A DNA stretch of 64,000 nucleotides from Flavobacterium ranwuense (GTDB taxonomy: Bacteria; Bacteroidota; Bacteroidia; Flavobacteriales; Flavobacteriaceae). The position numbers were made by a program, and so were the translations under genes. Every line of letters starts with the position of its first letter. Within the stretch, counting starts at the first letter, position 1. This document shows, one piece after another, positions 44,388-54,224 of the stretch. A model generated the notes under the pieces. It saw nothing but the letters and a program-made list of their open reading frames with translations, ran no database searches and had not been told where the DNA came from. The DNA lies in assembly GCF_004349315.1 (NCBI RefSeq), contig NZ_SMLH01000012.1:1-64000 (forward strand), in the 5' to 3' direction.

Positions 44388-44996
44388 GTGAAAAGGCAAC
44401 TACTACATACCGAAATACTAGATGACTCCACACTTTGGAACAGTCTGAAGGAAGGGAATGAAAATGCTTTTTCAATACTTTTTAAAAGACATTATCCTCA
44501 TTTAGTCCGTTATGGAAATTCCTTTATTCCTTTTCCTGAAAAAGTACAAGACTGTGTTCAAGATGTTTTTACAGATATTTGGATTTACAGAGACAAACTG
44601 CATGATAAAGTGGTCGTAAAAGCCTATTTATTGGCATGTGTTCGCAAGCGAATTACAAGATCACAAGAACGAGATCGTATTTTTCGCCTTAGTAGTTCCA
44701 TAGATACCGTTGAATTTTTATTTGATTTTTCTATTGAACATGACCTTATCGCAGATGAAACGACAGCTTCTAAAGTGTCACATCTCAATCATCTGATTAA
44801 TGATTTGCCATCTCGACAAAAAGAGGCTTTATATCTTCGTTACAACCAAGAACTTACCGTAGACCAAATTGCGGATACACTTGACATTAATTATCAATCG
44901 GCAAACAATCTTTTACACCGTGCTTTGTTAAGCTTACGCAAAGAGTGGAAAGGAAATATCTTCTTTATTTTAGCACTATTTTCATTCGCATTTTAG
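44388..44996 (+). CDS. ECF RNA polymerase sigma factor, FecI-like
   Basis: 202 aa from GTG 44388. Region 2: GNENAFSILFKRHYPHLVRYGNSF and VQDCVQDVFTDIWIYRDKL (-10 recognition). Region 4: INDLPSRQKEALYLRYNQELTVDQIADTLDINYQSANNLLHRALLSLRKEW (helix-turn-helix). It ends in a hydrophobic tail FFILALFSFAF, common in Bacteroidota FecI-type sigmas and possibly membrane-touching. The next two genes are its FecR anti-sigma and a TonB receptor with a signalling domain. Confidence 0.92.
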   Translation: MKRQLLHTEILDDSTLWNSLKEGNENAFSILFKRHYPHLVRYGNSFIPFPEKVQDCVQDVFTDIWIYRDKLHDKVVVKAYLLACVRKRITRSQERDRIFRLSSSIDTVEFLFDFSIEHDLIADETTASKVSHLNHLINDLPSRQKEALYLRYNQELTVDQIADTLDINYQSANNLLHRALLSLRKEWKGNIFFILALFSFAF

Positions 44997-45086
44997 TTTT
45001 CTAAAAAATAAATTCAAAAAAATATACAATTTAGTGAGTATCAATTAAAGAAATGGTCCTCTATATAATTGTAACCCCTTTTTTTG

Positions 45087-46196
45087 ATGCAACAACGTAA
45101 CAATTATACCGAGATAGAACACTTTTTAGCTGATGAATCATTCCGATTATGGGTGTGTTTCAAAGACGACCAACAAGATTGGGAAGAATGGACTTTAGAA
45201 AATTCCAGTCGTGCTAAATTGGTAGAAGAGGCCAGATTATGGTTGTTAGCAATGAAAGTTCCTAATGATGATTTAGCTACGGATGAAGTTCAAGATGCTC
45301 TGGAAGCCACTTGGGGAAAAATTGAAAGAAAAGAAGAAAATAAAAAGGAAAAACCAGTTCTTAAACTTTTGAGAAAAAAATGGTTTAACGGAGTTGCTGC
45401 AGTTTTGATTTTAAGTCTTTTATCCGGCTGGTTGTACAATCAAAGCAACACTGCTGAAAACTCGGTACTTAGTTATAGTGAACTTATCTATGAAAATGAG
45501 GAAGGTCTGGTTGAACAAACTAATAATTCAGACAAACCACAAATAATAACGTTATCCGATGGTAGTTCTGTTTTATTACAACCCAACAGTAAATTAAGTT
45601 ATCCTAAAATATTTATGGGCAATGAAAGAAAAGTGTACCTCTCTGGTGAAGGCTTTTTTGAAATCAGTAAAGATCCTAAAAAACCATTTTTTGTCTTTGC
45701 AAATGAAATTGTTACAAAAGTAGTAGGAACCAGTTTTAAAATAAAAGCATACGCTAATCAGCCAAATGTGGAAGTTGTGGTTCGAACTGGAAAAGTAAAA
45801 GTAAGATCTAATGAATTAATCTCAAATCCAAAAGACGAATTGATTGTTTTATTACCAAATCAAGCCCTACGATTCGTTCGGAAAAATTTAAGTTTTAATA
45901 AAATTACCGATATCACACAGGATGAATCATTGAGTCGTTCCACCAGCAATATAGAGCAATTGGGATTTGAATTCACAGATATTCCTGTGACACAAATTTT
46001 CAAAACTATTGAACAAGCTTATTTAGTGAAAATTGATTTTCCTCAAACAAAATTAAAAGACTGCTATCTCACAACATCTTTAACGGATCAGCCTTTGTCT
46101 GAAAAGCTTAAAATTATTTGTAAAAGTCTTGGCAACAATACGAGTTATGAAATGAATGGAAACCAAATTATTATTATATCAGATGGATGTAACTAA
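45087..46196 (+). CDS. FecR-family anti-sigma factor
   Basis: 369 aa from ATG 45087. The cytosolic N-terminal part (~1-98) contains conserved W residues that contact the sigma factor. One membrane helix follows (WFNGVAAVLILSLLSGWLY, ~99-117), then the periplasmic FecR domain (ITLSDGSSVLLQPNSKLSYPKIF… REVYLSGEGFFEISKDPKKPF-like KVYLSGEGFFEISKDPKKPFFV) and a C-terminal DUF4974/STN-like module (FTDIPVTQIFKTIEQAYLVKIDF). Senses receptor occupancy and releases or activates the sigma factor. Confidence 0.92.
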   Translation: MQQRNNYTEIEHFLADESFRLWVCFKDDQQDWEEWTLENSSRAKLVEEARLWLLAMKVPNDDLATDEVQDALEATWGKIERKEENKKEKPVLKLLRKKWFNGVAAVLILSLLSGWLYNQSNTAENSVLSYSELIYENEEGLVEQTNNSDKPQIITLSDGSSVLLQPNSKLSYPKIFMGNERKVYLSGEGFFEISKDPKKPFFVFANEIVTKVVGTSFKIKAYANQPNVEVVVRTGKVKVRSNELISNPKDELIVLLPNQALRFVRKNLSFNKITDITQDESLSRSTSNIEQLGFEFTDIPVTQIFKTIEQAYLVKIDFPQTKLKDCYLTTSLTDQPLSEKLKIICKSLGNNTSYEMNGNQIIIISDGCN

Positions 46197-46234
46197 CATT
46201 ATCTTGCCTATGAATTAAAGTATACAATAAAAAA

Positions 46235-46265
46235 GCGCCGAAAATGCTGTAACATTCCCGACGCC
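46235..46265 (+). other. Imperfect hairpin between fecR-type gene and receptor gene
   Basis: GCGCCGAAAATGCTG can pair with CATTCCCGACGC (GCG/CGC, AATG/CATT). It has no long T tract, so it is possibly an mRNA stability or attenuation element rather than a terminator. Confidence 0.3.
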
Positions 46266-46357
46266 TTGAATAAAATCAATTCGCTCTCTGTAAAGAGTAA
46301 TTGCTGTGTTCTACCAATAACCAAACTAACGAATATTAATAAAAACAGACCAAAACT

Positions 46358-49300
46358 ATGAAAAAAACCGTCCTTAAACAACGACTACTAATCCGAATTA
46401 TGAAAATAACCTTATTTCAATTTGTTTTAGCCCTTGTCTTTTCAAGTGTAACAATAGCGAATAATATCAGAGGTCAAAAAAAACTGGACACAAAGGTAAC
46501 TATTACCGTGACCGATTTGAACTTAGATACAGCGCTGACTAAACTTGAAAAATTGGCTCATGTGAAATTTTCGTACAATTCGAGAATGTCACAATTGAAT
46601 CAAAAAGTAAGTGTTTATGCTAATAATGAAGCATTGTCAAGTGTGCTGACGCGCATTTTAAAACCACTAAAAATTAATTATACCGAAGTAAGCAATCAAA
46701 TTATTTTACAAAAGGAAGGAATTACCAAAGCTGGGATTAATGGAGAAGTTTTCTCGACTTTAAATCAAAATACAATTGCCGAAATCATTAAAGGCCGTGT
46801 AGTGGATGAAAAAGGGGAATCTTTACCTGGCGTAACTATTCTTGTAAAAGGAACTACAAAAGGTACAACAACTGATATAGATGGTAATTATACCATTAGT
46901 GCTGAAATTGGAGACGTATTGCAATTTTCTTATGTGGGACTTGAAACTAAATCGGTAACAGTAACAGGAACTACATTAAACGTTACTTTAACGGGAAGTG
47001 GCGAAACACTACAAGATGTTGTTGTGATAGGTTCACGTAATCCTGCAAGAACTGTAACAGAATCTGCAGTGCCTATTGATGTGATTTCTATGAAAGACAT
47101 TGCTTCACAAGGTCCGCAAGTTAACTTAAATCAAATTTTGAACATGGTTGCGCCATCGTTTACATCAAATACTACGACTGTAGCTGATGGAACGGATCAC
47201 ATTGACCCTGCACAATTAAGAGGTTTAGGACCAGATCAAGTATTGGTATTGGTTAACGGAAAAAGAAGACATACTTCTTCTTTAGTAAATATTAATGGTT
47301 CACCAGGAAGAGGATCGGTAGGAACTGATTTAAATGCTATTCCTGCTTTTGCTATCGAAAAAATTGAGGTTTTGAGAGATGGAGCGTCTGCACAATATGG
47401 ATCTGACGCTATTGCGGGTGTAATCAATATTAACGTAAAGAAAAACACCAATAAATTAGATGTTGCTCTTTTTGCCGGAAGTAACTTTTCTAAAAATGCA
47501 AACGACCACACAGGAGGGAATGACGGTAACAACTACCAACTAGATTTAAACTACGGTACTGGTCTTGGCAAAGAAAAAAGTTTTATTAATGCAACAGCTA
47601 GCTTCCAACTTAGAGATGCTACAAGCAGAGCAAAAGAGGTTACTGGCAACTTATTCAACGCATACAATGCTGTAGAACAAAGAGCTGCTGAAGCCGGAAC
47701 AAATATCAATGCTTTATTTGGAAACATAACGAATACTCCAAATACAACACAAATACTTACCACAATAAAACAGTATGCTCCACAAGTGGGTTATTTTACA
47801 GGCGCACAACAAACAGCAATACTTGGCGCAACAAATATTTCACAAATGCAAACCGCATTGAACTTTGATGCTACAGCAGGTGAATTAGCATACAGAGGTC
47901 TTGAAAGAAACAATTTCAATATGAGAGTGGGTCAATCTTCATTGCAAAGTGCTCAGTTCTTTTTGAATGCTGCTTATCCAATCAATGATAAATTGGAAGC
48001 CTATGCTTTTGGTGGAACCAGTTATAGAACCGGAGAAGCAGCCGGTTTTTACAGAAGACCTAATCAAGCCAGATCATACACGGGATTGTATCCAAACGGA
48101 TTTTTACCAGAGATACATTCTACAATCAACGATATCTCAGTTGCTGCTGGTCTTAGAGGTATGCTATTCAAAAATTGGAATTTTGACTTAAGCAATACCT
48201 TTGGAAGAAATGCTTTTGATTACAATATCGAAAATACAGTAAACGCCTCTTTAAGGGAAAATTCTCCAACTGAATTTGATGCTGGTGGTTTGGCTTTCGC
48301 CCAAAACACAACAAATTTTGACATAAACAGAAAATTTGATGTTTTGGAAGGATTAAACGTTGCCTTTGGTGCGGAATACCGTCATGAAAACTTCACAATC
48401 AATGCAGGTGTACCAGATTCATACAATCTATATGACATCAATGGAGGTGTTGTAACTGGAACAACTCCTGCCAATATTAAGGTAACTGATTTTTACGGGG
48501 CAACCAGACCAGGTGGCGCACAAGTTTTCCCAGGTTTCAGACCTGCAAATGCTATTGACAAAGGGCGTAATAGTGTTGCTGTTTATACTGATTTAGAACT
48601 AGATGTAACCAGTAAATGGTTAGTAAATGGAGCAGTTCGTTTTGAGAATTATTCTGATTTTGGAAACACCACTAATTTTAAATTAGCTTCCCGTTACAAA
48701 ATAACAGACAACATCAACTTACGTGGTGCCGTTTCAACAGGGTTTAGAGCACCATCATTACACCAAATTTATTTCAATTCAACCGCTACACAATTTGTAG
48801 GTGGCGTACCATTTGAAGTTGGAACTTTCAGTAATGATTCGCAAGCGGCACAATTATTAGGAATTCCTAAATTGAAACAAGAGGAATCGCAAAGTGCAAG
48901 TATTGGGTTTACTGCAAAAATTCCAGCTGCCAATATTACTTTTACTGCTGATGCATATGTTGTAAAAATTGAGGACAGAGTGGTTCTTACAGATCAATTT
49001 TCAAGACCGGGTGGAACTCCTGCAGCTGGATCGCCAAATGCAATTTTGAATGCATTATTTGATACTGCAGGAGCAACTGCAGCGACTTTTTTTGCTAATG
49101 CAATTGACACGGAATCAAAAGGAATTGATGTTGTAATAAGTCATAAAACAAGTTTTGGAAATAACGTCTCTTTAAAAACTGATTTATCAGGGACTTTTTC
49201 TAAAACCTACAGAGTGGGAGAAATTCATGCTTCCCCAGTATTAGAAGCTGCGGGTCAGGTAAACAGATACTATTCTGAAACAAGTAGAGTATACTTACAA

Positions 49301-49765
49301 GAAGCAATTCCTAGAGTAAAAGCTAATTTAACCAATTCTCTTTCTTATAAAAAATTCGATTTCTTCTTGAGAAATGTTTATTTTGGTAAAGTAACGGATC
49401 CAAATACTGCAGACGTAAATGGAGATGGAAGAGTTGAAGGTATTATAGTAAACGGTCAAGCGGTAGAAGTTGAGCACCCAATTTGGGGTGCAAAAATCAT
49501 TACTGATTTATCCGTAGGTTTTAAAATTACCGAGGCAGCGAAAATTGTTATTGGTGCCAATAATATTTTTGATATTTATCCAGATCTAAATCTTGGAACA
49601 CAAACTGCAATCAAACCTAGATTAGTATCAGGAGCTATTGATTATACAGCAGCCCCAGCGACAATAGATTTATCAAATGCCAACCAGTTTGCGTATTCCA
49701 GAAACGTGTCTCAATTTGGTCAAAACGGTCGTTTCGTTTTTGCCCGATTAAGCTTCAGTTTCTAA
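46358..49765 (+). CDS. TonB-dependent outer membrane receptor with N-terminal signalling domain
   Basis: 1135 aa. Signal segment at ~15-38 (IMKITLFQFVLALVFSSVTIA). An STN domain at ~50-125 (TVTDLNLDTALTKLEKLAHVKFSYNSRM) is the surface-signalling module that contacts FecR. A carboxypeptidase-regulatory-like domain follows at ~147-215 (IKGRVVDEKGESLPGVTILVKGTTKGTTTDIDGNY), then the plug (~230-345, ending IEKIEVLRDGASAQYGSDAIAGVININVKK) and a beta barrel closing with RFVFARLSFSF. No SusD partner follows, and the plug is of the SusC-independent type with PIDVISMKDIASQG. The transported ligand is unknown; loops such as GDGRVEG and DINGGV resemble calcium-binding D-x-D-G turns. Confidence 0.9.
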   Translation: MKKTVLKQRLLIRIMKITLFQFVLALVFSSVTIANNIRGQKKLDTKVTITVTDLNLDTALTKLEKLAHVKFSYNSRMSQLNQKVSVYANNEALSSVLTRILKPLKINYTEVSNQIILQKEGITKAGINGEVFSTLNQNTIAEIIKGRVVDEKGESLPGVTILVKGTTKGTTTDIDGNYTISAEIGDVLQFSYVGLETKSVTVTGTTLNVTLTGSGETLQDVVVIGSRNPARTVTESAVPIDVISMKDIASQGPQVNLNQILNMVAPSFTSNTTTVADGTDHIDPAQLRGLGPDQVLVLVNGKRRHTSSLVNINGSPGRGSVGTDLNAIPAFAIEKIEVLRDGASAQYGSDAIAGVININVKKNTNKLDVALFAGSNFSKNANDHTGGNDGNNYQLDLNYGTGLGKEKSFINATASFQLRDATSRAKEVTGNLFNAYNAVEQRAAEAGTNINALFGNITNTPNTTQILTTIKQYAPQVGYFTGAQQTAILGATNISQMQTALNFDATAGELAYRGLERNNFNMRVGQSSLQSAQFFLNAAYPINDKLEAYAFGGTSYRTGEAAGFYRRPNQARSYTGLYPNGFLPEIHSTINDISVAAGLRGMLFKNWNFDLSNTFGRNAFDYNIENTVNASLRENSPTEFDAGGLAFAQNTTNFDINRKFDVLEGLNVAFGAEYRHENFTINAGVPDSYNLYDINGGVVTGTTPANIKVTDFYGATRPGGAQVFPGFRPANAIDKGRNSVAVYTDLELDVTSKWLVNGAVRFENYSDFGNTTNFKLASRYKITDNINLRGAVSTGFRAPSLHQIYFNSTATQFVGGVPFEVGTFSNDSQAAQLLGIPKLKQEESQSASIGFTAKIPAANITFTADAYVVKIEDRVVLTDQFSRPGGTPAAGSPNAILNALFDTAGATAATFFANAIDTESKGIDVVISHKTSFGNNVSLKTDLSGTFSKTYRVGEIHASPVLEAAGQVNRYYSETSRVYLQEAIPRVKANLTNSLSYKKFDFFLRNVYFGKVTDPNTADVNGDGRVEGIIVNGQAVEVEHPIWGAKIITDLSVGFKITEAAKIVIGANNIFDIYPDLNLGTQTAIKPRLVSGAIDYTAAPATIDLSNANQFAYSRNVSQFGQNGRFVFARLSFSF

Positions 49766-49783
49766 GAATTATTTTTTTATAAT

Positions 49784-49818
49784 AGAACCATCCTGCTAAA
49801 ACAGGATGGTTTTTTTTG
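49784..49818 (+). terminator. Rho-independent terminator after the receptor gene
   Basis: AACCATCCTG pairs with CAGGATGGTT around CTAAAA, then a T tract. Confidence 0.88.
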
Positions 49819-49853
49819 GCTTAAACTTTGGTAAAAAAAGAATCCAAACTTTG

Positions 49854-49861
49854 TACCTTTG
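49854..49861 (+). promoter_or_regulatory. -7 promoter box of uvrB
   Basis: TACCTTTG, 29 nt before the ATG at 49890. It excludes the in-frame ATG at 49806, which lies within the preceding terminator. Confidence 0.6.
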
Positions 49862-49889
49862 CAGCTCTAAAACTTTGCCACTTAATCAA

Positions 49890-51881
49890 ATGAATTTCCA
49901 AGTAGTATCAGATTACCAGCCCAAAGGCGACCAACCACAAGCGATTGAAAAATTGACTCAGGGAATTATTGATGGTGATAAATTCCAAACCCTTTTAGGA
50001 GTTACCGGATCCGGAAAAACATTTACGGTGGCCAATGTGATTCAGGAAGTACAAAGACCAACATTAGTTTTGGCACATAACAAAACTTTAGCGGCACAAT
50101 TGTATTCAGAATTCAAGCAGTTTTTCCCTAATAATGCCGTAGAATATTTCGTTTCCTACTACGATTACTACCAACCAGAAGCTTTTATGCCCGTTACCGG
50201 CGTTTTCATTGAAAAGGATTTATCCATCAATGAAGAACTGGAAAAAATGCGAATGTCAACAACTGCTTCGTTGCTTTCCGGACGAAGAGATATTTTGGTA
50301 GTGGCATCGGTTTCGTGTTTGTATGGTATTGGAAATCCTATAGAATTTCAGAAAAACTTAATTCCAATTGAGAAGGGACAAATCATTTCCCGAACCAAAT
50401 TATTGCATCAACTGGTGCAAAGTTTATATTCCAGAACTGAAGCCGATTTTAATCCTGGAAGTTTCAGGATAAAAGGAGATACAGTAGATGTCTATCCAAG
50501 TTATGCCGATGAGGCCTACCGAGTTCATTTTTTTGGTGATGAAATCGAGGAAATTGAAAGTTTCGACACAAAGAATTCTCAGGTTATAGAAAAATTTGAT
50601 AGACTGACAATTTATCCGGCTAATATGTTTGTGACTTCCCCAGATGTGTTGCAGGGTGCTATATGGGAAATTCAACAGGATTTAGTGAAACAAGTCGACT
50701 ATTTCAAGGAAATCGGAAAACATTTAGAAGCAAAACGATTGGAAGAACGTACCAATTTTGATTTGGAAATGATCCGTGAACTCGGTTATTGCTCCGGAAT
50801 TGAAAATTATTCCCGTTACCTTGACGGCCGTTTACCAGGAACAAGACCTTTTTGCTTGCTGGATTATTTTCCTAAAGATTATTTAATGGTGGTAGATGAA
50901 AGTCACGTAACACTTTCCCAAGTTAGTGCTATGTATGGCGGAGACAGAAGCCGAAAAGAAAATTTAGTGGAATATGGTTTCCGACTTCCTGCAGCAATGG
51001 ACAATCGCCCTTTGAAGTTTGAAGAATTTGAAGCGATGCAAAATCAGGTGATTTATGTTTCAGCAACACCAGCCGATTATGAATTACAAAAAACCGAAGG
51101 TGTTGTTGTAGAGCAAGTGATTCGTCCGACAGGATTGTTGGATCCAATCATTGAAATTCGACCAAGTTTAAACCAAATTGATGATTTAATTGAAGAAATT
51201 CAGGTTCGAGCCGAAATTGACGAACGTGTTTTGGTGACGACTTTAACCAAAAGAATGGCAGAAGAATTAGCCAAATATTTGACAAAAGTCAATATTCGTT
51301 GCCGTTATATTCACTCTGAAGTAGATACATTGGAACGAATCGAAATCATGCAAGATTTACGAAAAGGAATTTTTGATGTGTTAATTGGTGTAAATTTACT
51401 TCGTGAAGGCTTGGATTTACCGGAAGTTTCATTGGTAGCAATTTTAGATGCAGATAAAGAAGGTTTTCTACGAAGCCACCGTTCGCTTACGCAAACAATT
51501 GGTCGTGCAGCAAGAAACTTAAATGGAAAAGCGATTATGTATGCTGATAAAATTACGGCAAGCATGCAAAAAACCATTGACGAAACGAATTATCGCAGAA
51601 CCAAACAAATTAATTACAATACTGCAAATAATTTGGTTCCACAGGCCTTAAATAAAAAAATCGAGAGCGCCTTTACCAAAAATCCTTTAGCAGATTATGA
51701 ATTGGGTTACACTTTGAATACTGCAGCGGAACCTATAATAGAATATTTATCAAAACCGGATATTGAAAAACGCATTCGTGAAAAACGAAAAAACATGGAG
51801 AAAGCGGCAAAAGAATTAGACTTTATGCAGGCGGCAAAATTACGTGATGAGATAAAAGCGCTGCAAGGACAATTGACTTAA
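49890..51881 (+). CDS. uvrB: Excinuclease ABC subunit B
   Basis: 663 aa, standard. UvrB verifies damage and loads UvrC in nucleotide excision repair. Walker A GVTGSGKTFTVANV (~30-43), the beta-hairpin region SYYDYYQPEAFMP that clamps DNA, DEAD-like VVDESHVTLSQ, helicase motif VI region RSLTQTIGRAARN, and the C-terminal UVR motif KNMEKAAKELDFMQAAKLRDEI that binds UvrC. Its TAA stop shares the TTAA palindrome with the stop of the convergent TerB-like gene. Confidence 0.97.
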   Translation: MNFQVVSDYQPKGDQPQAIEKLTQGIIDGDKFQTLLGVTGSGKTFTVANVIQEVQRPTLVLAHNKTLAAQLYSEFKQFFPNNAVEYFVSYYDYYQPEAFMPVTGVFIEKDLSINEELEKMRMSTTASLLSGRRDILVVASVSCLYGIGNPIEFQKNLIPIEKGQIISRTKLLHQLVQSLYSRTEADFNPGSFRIKGDTVDVYPSYADEAYRVHFFGDEIEEIESFDTKNSQVIEKFDRLTIYPANMFVTSPDVLQGAIWEIQQDLVKQVDYFKEIGKHLEAKRLEERTNFDLEMIRELGYCSGIENYSRYLDGRLPGTRPFCLLDYFPKDYLMVVDESHVTLSQVSAMYGGDRSRKENLVEYGFRLPAAMDNRPLKFEEFEAMQNQVIYVSATPADYELQKTEGVVVEQVIRPTGLLDPIIEIRPSLNQIDDLIEEIQVRAEIDERVLVTTLTKRMAEELAKYLTKVNIRCRYIHSEVDTLERIEIMQDLRKGIFDVLIGVNLLREGLDLPEVSLVAILDADKEGFLRSHRSLTQTIGRAARNLNGKAIMYADKITASMQKTIDETNYRRTKQINYNTANNLVPQALNKKIESAFTKNPLADYELGYTLNTAAEPIIEYLSKPDIEKRIREKRKNMEKAAKELDFMQAAKLRDEIKALQGQLT

Positions 51882-52279
51882 TTATGTTGTTCCTGAAAAA
51901 CATTCAATAAAATCTCGCCATCAATAATTGCATTTGGTGCTTCATTCATCAACTTAAGAATTCGTTTTGTAGCTATTGGATTAAGTCCCATATCAATAGC
52001 TATTTGCTGAATAGTAGTCATTTCTTTTTCATGTAAAATTCCATCACTATACATTAACAAGGCTAATCTGTAAAATTGTTGTATGCGTAAAAACTCCGAT
52101 TTAATAGGTAATTGTGGTAACTCCTGATGAAATAAATCTTTAAAAATATCTATTTCGAAACTCAACTCATTAGCAATAATTGCTAGAAAATCATATTCTC
52201 TCTTATGCAGATGTCCATCAACAGTGGAAAAGGCAATCATCTCCAAAAGTAAACTCCTCTTTTCTTCGAATGTATTCAT
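51878..52279 (-). CDS. TerB-like helical protein
   Basis: 133 aa from ATG 52279. Two similar helical halves with acidic HDG-type turns (MIAFSTVDGHLHKREYDFL and LMYSDGILHEKEMTTIQQI) match the TerB fold, a metal-binding four-helix module found in tellurite-resistance and envelope-stress contexts. No other ter genes are near, so a tellurite role is not implied. Convergent with uvrB with the two stops overlapping by 3 nt. Confidence 0.7.
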   Translation of the reverse strand: MNTFEEKRSLLLEMIAFSTVDGHLHKREYDFLAIIANELSFEIDIFKDLFHQELPQLPIKSEFLRIQQFYRLALLMYSDGILHEKEMTTIQQIAIDMGLNPIATKRILKLMNEAPNAIIDGEILLNVFQEQHN

Positions 52280-52334
52280 CAAATTATTATTTTTAGCTAA
52301 AATATTATTTTTAAATCAAAACACAAAACTAATA

Positions 52335-53156
52335 ATGATTCGACCACTGCTCCTATTGCTACTTTTCTTTTTTACAATAGCAAAAATTACTGCTCAGGAC
52401 TCTAAAGAGTCGAGACAAAGTACAGCTTCAAAACAAGTTTCTACTTTTACTATTGAAGCACCACAACTTCAGATGGAAAAGAAAATCTGGGTGTATTTGC
52501 CTGAAAATTATTTAACGTCAAAAAAGAAATTCTCAGTAATTTACATGCACGATGCTCAGAATTTATTTGATGCTAAAACTTCTTATTCGGGTGAATGGAA
52601 TGTAGATGAAAAACTGGACAGTGTAAAAGCACAAGTTATTGTTGTAGGAATCGAACATGGAAAAGACAAACGAATCGATGAATTAACACCTTTTAAAAAC
52701 GAGAAATATGGTGGTGGAAAAGCAGACAGTTATTTAGAATTTATCGTAAAAACATTAAAACCACAAATCGACAAAACATATCGAACCAAAGCTAAAAAGA
52801 AAAACACTATTATCATGGGAAGTTCACTCGGGGGTCTCACATCCTATTATGCTGTTTTAAAATACCCTGAGATATTTGGAAAAGCGGGTGTGTTTTCCCC
52901 TTCATTTTGGTACAGTAAAGACATTTATAATCTGACTGAAAAATCCAAAAAGATAAAGTCTAAAATCTATTTCCTATGTGGAGATAATGAAAGTGACGAT
53001 ATGGTTTCAGATTTGAACAAAATGGAATATTTGTTAAACTCAAATAGATGTTACTGCCTTAATTTGAATGAAAAGAAAATTATAAAAGGCGGACAACACA
53101 ATGAAAAATTATGGCGTGATAATTTTGTAGAAGCAATGTTATGGCTTGGTTATTAA
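52335..53156 (+). CDS. Secreted putative esterase (esterase D/Fes-like)
   Basis: 273 aa. Signal peptide MIRPLLLLLLFFFTIAKITAQ. Alpha/beta hydrolase of the esterase D family: KIWVYLPENY, FSVIYMHDAQNLFD, nucleophile S164 in MGSSLGGLTSYY, FSPSFWYS, catalytic Asp near CGDNESDD and His in KGGQHNEKLW. This family includes siderophore esterases, feruloyl esterases and cephalosporin deacetylases; the specificity is open. Its extracytoplasmic location fits substrates delivered by outer membrane receptors. The ATG at 52335 is chosen for the signal peptide. Confidence 0.85.
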   Translation: MIRPLLLLLLFFFTIAKITAQDSKESRQSTASKQVSTFTIEAPQLQMEKKIWVYLPENYLTSKKKFSVIYMHDAQNLFDAKTSYSGEWNVDEKLDSVKAQVIVVGIEHGKDKRIDELTPFKNEKYGGGKADSYLEFIVKTLKPQIDKTYRTKAKKKNTIIMGSSLGGLTSYYAVLKYPEIFGKAGVFSPSFWYSKDIYNLTEKSKKIKSKIYFLCGDNESDDMVSDLNKMEYLLNSNRCYCLNLNEKKIIKGGQHNEKLWRDNFVEAMLWLGY

Positions 53157-53207
53157 ATCTATTGTTTAAAGAAACTCAATTAATTTTAAGTATAAAATCA
53201 GATTCAA

Positions 53208-54218
53208 ATGGAACTAATCTTAAGAGAATACAACCTCAAATTAAAACATACATTCACAATTTCCAGAGAATCGATCGACTTTCAGCCTTCTTTGATTGTG
53301 GAATTAAAAAGTGATGGTTTTTCAGGCTTTGGCGAAGCAACTTCTAATCCGTATTACAAGACAACAGTTCCGGTTATGATGCAGGATTTAGAAAAAATTC
53401 GCACTATAATCGAAACCACTGCAGATGAAACTCCGGAAAAATTTTGGGCAAAGATTCATCCATATTTAAAACACGATATGTTTGCGTTATGCGCTTTGGA
53501 TATGGCATACAATGATTTGTATGCTCGTAAAAAAGGAAAGAAATTGTATGAGTTGTGGAATTACACCACCGAAAAAAACCCATTGACAGATTATACTATT
53601 GGTATTGCTTCCATCGAAAAAATGGTTACCAAAATGAAGGAATTGCCTTGGCCGATTTATAAAATAAAGTTGGGAACCAAAGAAGATATTGCTATTGTTA
53701 CCGAACTTCGGAAACACACCAATGCCATTTTTAGAATAGATGCCAATTGCGGTTGGGGAGTGGAAGAAACCATAAATAATGCCATCGAGTTAAAAAAATT
53801 AGGTGTAGAATTTCTGGAACAACCCATGAAAGCTGACAATTGGGAAGGACACAAGGAAGTTTTCAAACACTCGGTTTTACCAATAATTGCTGACGAAAGT
53901 TGTATTATAGAAGAAGATGTAGCCATATGTCACCATCATTTTCATGGCGTAAATATCAAATTAGTAAAATGTGGTGGACTAACTCCTGGAAGGCGAATGA
54001 TTCAGGAAGCCAAGAAATTAGGATTGAAAACGATGGTGGGTTGTATGACCGAATCTACCGTGGGTATTTCTGCGATTGCACATTTATTGCCACAACTGGA
54101 TTATGTAGATATGGATGGCGCATTGCTTTTGAAAGAAGATATTGCAACCGGTGTGACTATAGATTTTGGAAAAATAAACTATTCTGAAATCAATGGAACT
54201 GGAGTAACTTTAATTTAA
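53208..54218 (+). CDS. Dipeptide epimerase (enolase superfamily)
   Basis: 336 aa, cytosolic. Catalytic K152/K154 (KIKLG), metal ligands D178 (RIDANCGW), E204 (LEQPMKADNW) and D229 (ADESC), and the second base K254 (KLVKCGG). The N-terminal capping domain has the family start RFTFTIS-like KHTFTISRESI. The set matches L-Ala-D/L-Glu epimerases (YcjG/YkfB), which recycle murein peptides; related enzymes epimerise other dipeptides. It is followed after 6 nt by a PLP aminotransferase-like gene in the same unit. Confidence 0.9.
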   Translation: MELILREYNLKLKHTFTISRESIDFQPSLIVELKSDGFSGFGEATSNPYYKTTVPVMMQDLEKIRTIIETTADETPEKFWAKIHPYLKHDMFALCALDMAYNDLYARKKGKKLYELWNYTTEKNPLTDYTIGIASIEKMVTKMKELPWPIYKIKLGTKEDIAIVTELRKHTNAIFRIDANCGWGVEETINNAIELKKLGVEFLEQPMKADNWEGHKEVFKHSVLPIIADESCIIEEDVAICHHHFHGVNIKLVKCGGLTPGRRMIQEAKKLGLKTMVGCMTESTVGISAIAHLLPQLDYVDMDGALLLKEDIATGVTIDFGKINYSEINGTGVTLI

Positions 54219-54224
54219 ATATAA

